Positions 58,239 through 64,000 of a DNA stretch of 64,000 bases are shown one piece after another. The first letter of the stretch is position 1. The number at the start of each line of letters is the position of its first letter. The translations under genes and the position numbers were made by a program. The notes beneath the pieces are model-generated. The model saw only the letters and a list, made by a program, of their open reading frames with translations, ran no database searches and was not told the DNA's origin. The DNA is from Lanius collurio. Lineage: Eukaryota > Chordata > Aves > Passeriformes > Laniidae. Location of the stretch: the NCBI GenBank assembly GCA_020086605.1, contig JACBWW010000028.1, positions 9,245,004-9,309,003 of the forward strand, written 5' to 3'.

Positions 58239-61200
58239 CTTTTGCTGCACAGCTTTTACCTCTATTGCCCTAAGGCCCAATTACAGATCTTCTGGGAAAT
58301 GTAAGTGGATGGACAAGGCTCCTTCTTCTAATTCTTGGTCCTTAAGTGCTTGATGGTTTTTGGAGTGCTGATGTCTGTGTACCAGGTCATTCATCCCCAG
58401 CCATACTGCATTCTGTACTACTTTTGTATCTTTTCCTTAATAATCTGAAATTCTAAAAAAAAAAATCCCAGTAGCTTCTTGAAAGCAGAAATATAAGAAA
58501 CCTTCTGGATTGAGCTCTCTGACTGTACAGTGTGCTTACTACACTGTATCATGCCTTATTTTACACTAACTCAACTCATTGAGTCCAGTGTTTCCTTACA
58601 GGGAGCCCAGCCCACAGGTAACTCAGAAAACTTATATACTTTGTGGTACAGTGGGGTATCTGCTCCACTTATATTCAATCCTTTTTTTCATATAACCCCA
58701 CAGCCACTATCAGTGACTCCTCTCTGAAGTGTCCTCAAACATAGTATTTATACACAGCAGCAAATCATATCTGGTTTATCTATTCTTACCAGGGATGAAA
58801 TCAGAAGAACCCCATGCTTCTGGAACATTTAGGCTGCAAAATCACACTCTGAGCGGGTGCTGTGTAGTGTGATCCTTGGTGGCATGAACAGGGTCTGCTT
58901 GCCACCTGCCCCTGGCTGGCTGCATTTATCTCCCTTGTTTATCTGCCATTTCAGAGTGTAGCGACTCCAGACTTGGTGACACTCTTCCTCCTCCCATGTG
59001 TACACCAGCTGCCAGCTTCATAAGCCAGCACACACAGGAATGGCAGCAACGTTATCTCACTGGTGCTGGCCAGAGAGAAATCATACCTTTGTGGCACCAA
59101 AACTAAGACAAAACAAAATTCACACAAGCTCTGTTGCTGCATCTCCCCAGTGCTGTGGGCTGGTCTTGGTTTTGCTCTCCTCTCATCTGCCTAGGATTCT
59201 GCCATTGTTGCTTGTTTCCAAGTATGAAACCCAAAGCAAGTGGGGGTGGAAACAGCCAGCACATCAGCCTGCCTTCACACTTCCCTCTCTCCCCAGGGAC
59301 ACATTCATTTTGTTCTTTTTTTTTTCTTTTCCCCTCAGGAAGCACTGACTTGTCATTTCTAACTGTAATTTCACATCATTTTCCTTTAACATGATTATCC
59401 TTCCCTCACATAATTTATTTTCATAGATGCTAATAGCACTTCCCTGCAATAAACAAGATTAATTAATGAGCTGTTTATCCCTTACCCAACATTGTTAACC
59501 AAGCTATTTAATAAAATCAAACCAAACATCTGGCCTAGCAATTCCTGACTGGGCAGCCACCTCTTTTATCAACTTTCTGCATTCAGCTGATGGCAAATAT
59601 TCAGTGCCAGGCACTTAGCAGCCATCTAACCAGTGTCTGCAAGGCAGACAGTTTTTCATATTTATTATAATCTTGTGATGACTAAGGCTGCAGCCCAGAA
59701 GAATGCTTAAACATGTTTTAAACGGCATAGTACCCTTAATGGTTGAATGACATGACCATATACTTGAGTGGTTTCTGAACTGCAGCTTTCTTGAGGTCTC
59801 CGTTCTTGTCATACCACACAACCTCCCATTTTGCAACCCCTTCTTTTCCAGGATGGAAAAACCTCCCCTCACCTTTGGGACTTCCCCAAATGCCCCATAC
59901 TAGGTGAGATGGGTCTGGAGTTGTGTCCAGGTTCTCCCTGGGTAGAGCTGTAAGACTGTCCCTGTTCAGCACCACCTGTAACCATTGCAGGCATTTCTTC
60001 CTCCATCCTCCTTCCCAGGGATGGACTATGATCCTTCCGGGGCTCCCATGTCTGGTTCCTGGTGTTACTGGCTGGCTCCACCCTCTTCCAGGGTGAATGG
60101 GCAGTGGCAGAGCCAGGACAGGGTCCAACTCCAAGCATTTGGGTTTTGCAGAGGCTGTAGGGAACCTACCTTTTCCTTGAGGAATTGTCTGCCTCCCCAG
60201 CTAAGCCAGGGATAGGCATGCAGTCTGGCTTTGGTGCTATGTGTGGCTTGGAGGCTGCCAGTTGATACTGCACCCTCCAGAAGCAGTCAAGATCAGAAAT
60301 TCCCTTGATAATACCCTTGGCACTGAAAAATATTTGGGACCTGCCTACAGTACACATGAGGTAGGTGGGGTTTCTGCATATCACTGGACTCCTGTGTTCT
60401 GTGCATCAGCCCAGAACCCTGCTCATGACCTTGCAGCCCCATGGACAGAGCTGCACAACAATAGATGCAGAAATCAGTTGTGAGCCACAACAGTGGAGCA
60501 GATATCAGAGAAAAGGGCAAGTGCAGTGAGAAAAGGCAACAGCATCCATCTTCTCTCCAGCTATTGCAAGCTGATCTGGATGTGCCTCTGCTCTGTGCCT
60601 TTGGTGTCAGCCTGGAAAATGCAGGCAGACAGAAGCTGCAGGCATGACCTGTACCTGTAAAATGAAAAGCATGGCCAAGGAGTGCAAGAGGAAGGGATGG
60701 GATGGCAAGGCAAGGCAAGGCCAGGCAGCAGCAGCTGACACTGTGCCTGCCTCCCAGCCAGTGAGGCTGCTGGCTTCACATCCAATGAATGCTGGTCACT
60801 TCTAAGTTAGCTTAGAATGAGGAGGAAGTACTACAGCCAAACTATCCAAAACAGAGCTAAATAAACGGACTGTACTGAGGAAGCAGATAGGAGGGGATAG
60901 GAAGGGAAGGCATGACTAAGAGGCAGCCAGGAAAGCCCTGGATTTGTTTGTGGGGCACAGATGAGCAGGGAGTGGTGATTGCTGTGATTGCTCTTTGCCA
61001 CCTGGTTGCATAACAACCCACTGATTCCCTGAGGCTGCTGGGATACAGCATGGCAAAATTGGTCATCGAGGAGAGAAGAGCACTGAGCAGAGATCTGGGG
61101 TCAGTCCTCACCATGCTCCTGGCCTGCTGTGTGGTGCACAGTGACAGTGTGGTGTGTGACAGTGGTGCTAGCAGTGTCACAGTGACAACCTGTCCCTACC

Positions 61201-63243
61201 CAGCAGCCTCCTTTTGTGGCCTTTGCCATACATGCAGGCTCTGGGTCCAAACAGAACTGGTACTACTCTGGGATCAATGACATAGCCTCAAAGCTTCTGG
61301 AGACAGAGAGAGAACCTGAGTTTTCAGAACAATCTGTTCAGCAGATGTTGGTTGCAAATGAAAATTTGAAGGAAGAAGATTTACATTCAGCAAAGACACT
61401 AAACTGAAAAGATCAAGGTTAGTGCTGGCCCACTTATCTAGCAATGAGGGGTGCAGATGACATCTGCAGAAGGGCTACCATTAGTAAATGTGATAATCAT
61501 GCTTAAACCTCATCTGTCGTTTTAATTCTGCCGGACCTTGGGGGAGAAGGAAGGGCTCATCTGACCAGTAAAACAGGAAGACTTGAAGTGACTTTCTTGT
61601 GGCAGCACAGTCTGCCACTGGCTGGGAGAAACTCAAGTGTCCTATTCACTAGACCATGCATGATACTTACAGCACAAAGGGGTCATGCTGGTCCATCTAC
61701 AAGAGGGACATCTGGCAGGATGGACTAGCCTGCGCTGAAGAACCATGTCAATAAGCTTGTGAAGAGCATCAGCTTTTGTAGTGCTCCAAGCTCAGCATGG
61801 AGAGGTGGCAAGCCCAAAGACCTTGATATTGGCAGGCACTAGCAACGCATCAGGCTAGAAAACAAGGGTAATGGAAATGCAGCCCTGCTCCTGGGAGAGC
61901 AGCTCATCTTAAATGGGACGGATATGTGAATAAGTGCTCTGCATCATGTGCGTGAGTGGAAATAACCTTAGAGAAACAGATCAATAATGATATTGCATAT
62001 TCCACCTGGCCTGCCTCTGGGTACTGCAATTCCTGTATCACTGCTGGAAATGTGTGCTCAGGATATGCTATCCCAGAAAAGAATCAGCAGTGCGGTAAAA
62101 GCTGCAGGGATCCTGTCTGCAGTGAGGATCCAAACTGCTCTACGACAATCCAGAGATGCACAAACTGTTCCTGCGCTGAGACACAAAAGAGATCTCTGGT
62201 CAGACTGTTAAGGTGTAAAGGTGACTCCTCATGGTAAGAACTGCTGGCACACACTAACCCTGTCCAGTGCCCCCCTCCCTGAGACCAGAGTCACACTCAA
62301 ACATTTCCCAGTGTACTTCCAAGCAGAGAGACATAGGTGTCAGTAGACTCCTTTCAGAGTTTTAGCTTGTTCAGCGTTCACAACAAAGAGAACAGGGCCA
62401 GGGAAAGAGGCTGTTCTTACCACACTTCCCTTTAAATAAAGCAGTTCTCTGTGTTTCTTGAGTGTGCACAAGATCTGAGTCCATGTGCACAGGCAGCCCA
62501 GCTGTTCCCACTCATGATTATTACCAGTATTTAACATATGGCAAATCTGAGATGCAGATTTCTATCTTTTCTGTAAGATACACATCAAATTTCAGGGCTT
62601 CATTAACAACACTATGAGTAATCTCACACTACCTTTTGAGTAGCTGGCTTACGGGAAGGCTTTCAAACATTGACCACTTTTTGCACTTCCAAGTCTCCAC
62701 TTATGCCTGTGTATCCAAACATTGACAAGTTTACAACATTACCTCCAAAAACTTTACATCCTAAATCTTTTGACTGTTATATCATATGTGCTCCTTGTTT
62801 GGATGAGTGATGTTTGAGTTACAAAGTTTTTTTTCTGCTACAGTCATTCTTTACCTCATCTCTCTGGGAGTATGGGTACTTCCATAGCTTTAAACATTCC
62901 AGTACTGGTGCAAAATAAAACAAGTTTTATCTCCATCAGTAGTGAGTGAAGCAGGTTTTAAACTGTCTCTTTATGCCAGTGGTAAATTTGGCTCTTAAAG
63001 GTTTAAAACGATGCCCTAGCAACAGAAAGGATTTGAAAAATGAGGTGCTAACTGCATTTTTATCTGCAGATCAAACCTGGACTAATTCAACACAACCTTT
63101 TAAGATTGCTGGCAATTATTTTGTCTTTTTGCTTGAGTGGGGGTCTATTTCTATAGTCGGTGCCAGCATAACCTACCCTTGTTGGGAGGCATTATGAAAA
63201 GAATGCAATATTGCCTCCATATAGGTACTAAACAGGGTGCAGC
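58239..63243. other. Gene-poor spacer with a short CAAGG-type repeat
   Basis: 5 kb without a supported gene. A short pentamer-like run of 'ggcaaggcaaggcaagg' lies near 60702-60720. Open frames near 61050-61407 and 61956-62237 resemble nothing I know. Confidence 0.5.
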
Positions 63244-63249
63244 TTTATT
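63244..63249 (-). terminator. Candidate - strand poly(A) signal AATAAA
   Basis: In - sense CTGTAAATAAAGCTGC in sequence with 3' UTR-like character. It could mark the 3' end of a gene extending beyond the right edge. In human, SVEP1 is the next gene on this strand in this direction (with mammal-type TXNDC8 between). This is inference from gene order. Confidence 0.3.
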
Positions 63250-64000
63250 TACAGTGTAAAGTGCATCACATGGAAGTTGTTTAAAACACACAACAAGCAG
63301 TGACATAAATGACAATACAGTACTGGGTAGGGAGGGGAAAATATTCCAGCAAGTATCAAAACATCATCAATAGCACTAATATAACAGCCTCTAGTTTCAG
63401 CTATTCTGTCCTAACACCACATCTTACAAAACTCCATCTACTAGTCACTAGTGTGAAGCTGAGGTGCTATAAGCTATTCTGCAGCCCTAAACTCTCCAGC
63501 AATGTCCTGCCAGATCTAAGCATTCTCCTCACCACTGCTGTTCTGCTCTGGAGATGACCAGGACAGAATCAGGGGACACACCAGAGAAGCACACTGGAAA
63601 AGGGATAACAACATGAGAATGACATATAAATTAAGATTTGCTTTTTTCACCTATGCACTCTTTCCCTTGTGGAGTCCTGTCTTGCTCACTGCAACTTCCT
63701 TCATTTGCTGTTAAGGCAGCAAGGAAGTCAAGCAACAAAGTGCCTACAAATGGTGGTGACTGTGTGTTGAAATGTGGACATTACCTACTGAACACTAACT
63801 TAAGTCAAAGCTGCAATAATCAATGGCTGTGGAGCTGGGAGACAGAAGATTTTTGCTACGTGCTAGCAGAGTCCATTAGAAAAAGAAGGCTGTGGGGAGC
63901 TAAAACCACAACTCTCCAGCTGGTTGCAGCTCCCACTGGGAAGGAATCTACATTCACATTAATCTGATCCCCTAATGACTCCTATTCTTTACTATCTCTT
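63250..64000. other. Right-edge non-coding sequence, possibly a 3' UTR on the - strand
   Basis: No coding exon is recognised on either strand. The - strand has no long open frame, consistent with either 3' UTR or spacer. Confidence 0.35.

Noticed and set aside
61050..62237. Cys-rich and Ser-rich small frames on the + strand
   Set aside because: No recognisable motif, several phases open at once, no splice context.

Overview
This is nuclear DNA from a bird, most likely a songbird. Both genes have vertebrate orthologues with canonical GT-AG introns, and the interspersed repeats are CR1 LINE fragments and endogenous retrovirus LTRs of a passerine type. PTGR1 and TXN lie on human 9q31, which corresponds to the avian Z chromosome, so a Z location is likely; this is inferred from synteny, not read from the sequence.

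Layout. Bases 1-9.1 kb hold the last six coding exons and 3' UTR of PTGR1 (+ strand, 258 complete residues; about the first 70 lie upstream). An LTR remnant sits near 9.4-9.8 kb and unremarkable spacer follows to 15.3 kb. From 15.3 to 24.6 kb is the complete thioredoxin gene TXN on the - strand: five coding exons, 105 residues, with a TATA-like box, a GC box and a palindromic NRF-1 motif in a CpG island. The two genes converge tail to tail. Both handle NADPH-linked redox or electrophile chemistry.

From 25 to 64 kb I see no convincing host coding exon. The region is gene-poor and repeat-rich. It holds four copies of one LTR family (29.8-30.8, 32.3-33.1, 37.2-38.2 and 50.4-50.9 kb; two have exact 5-bp target-site duplications), a possible solo LTR near 38.4-38.9 kb, CR1 fragments, and a candidate - strand polyadenylation site near 63.25 kb that may be the 3' end of a further gene.

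The most striking element is at 42,969-45,659: a short, old, - strand provirus with two ~302-bp LTRs, near-matching target-site duplications, a primer-binding-like site and a polypurine tract. Its ~2.1-kb interior holds a gag matrix-like start, a GC-rich Ala/Pro-rich linker and an intronless cold-shock domain that closely matches vertebrate Y-box proteins (YBX family). There is no recognisable pol or env. The arrangement is that of a gag-host-gene transducing retrovirus, now inactivated by stops and a frame change.
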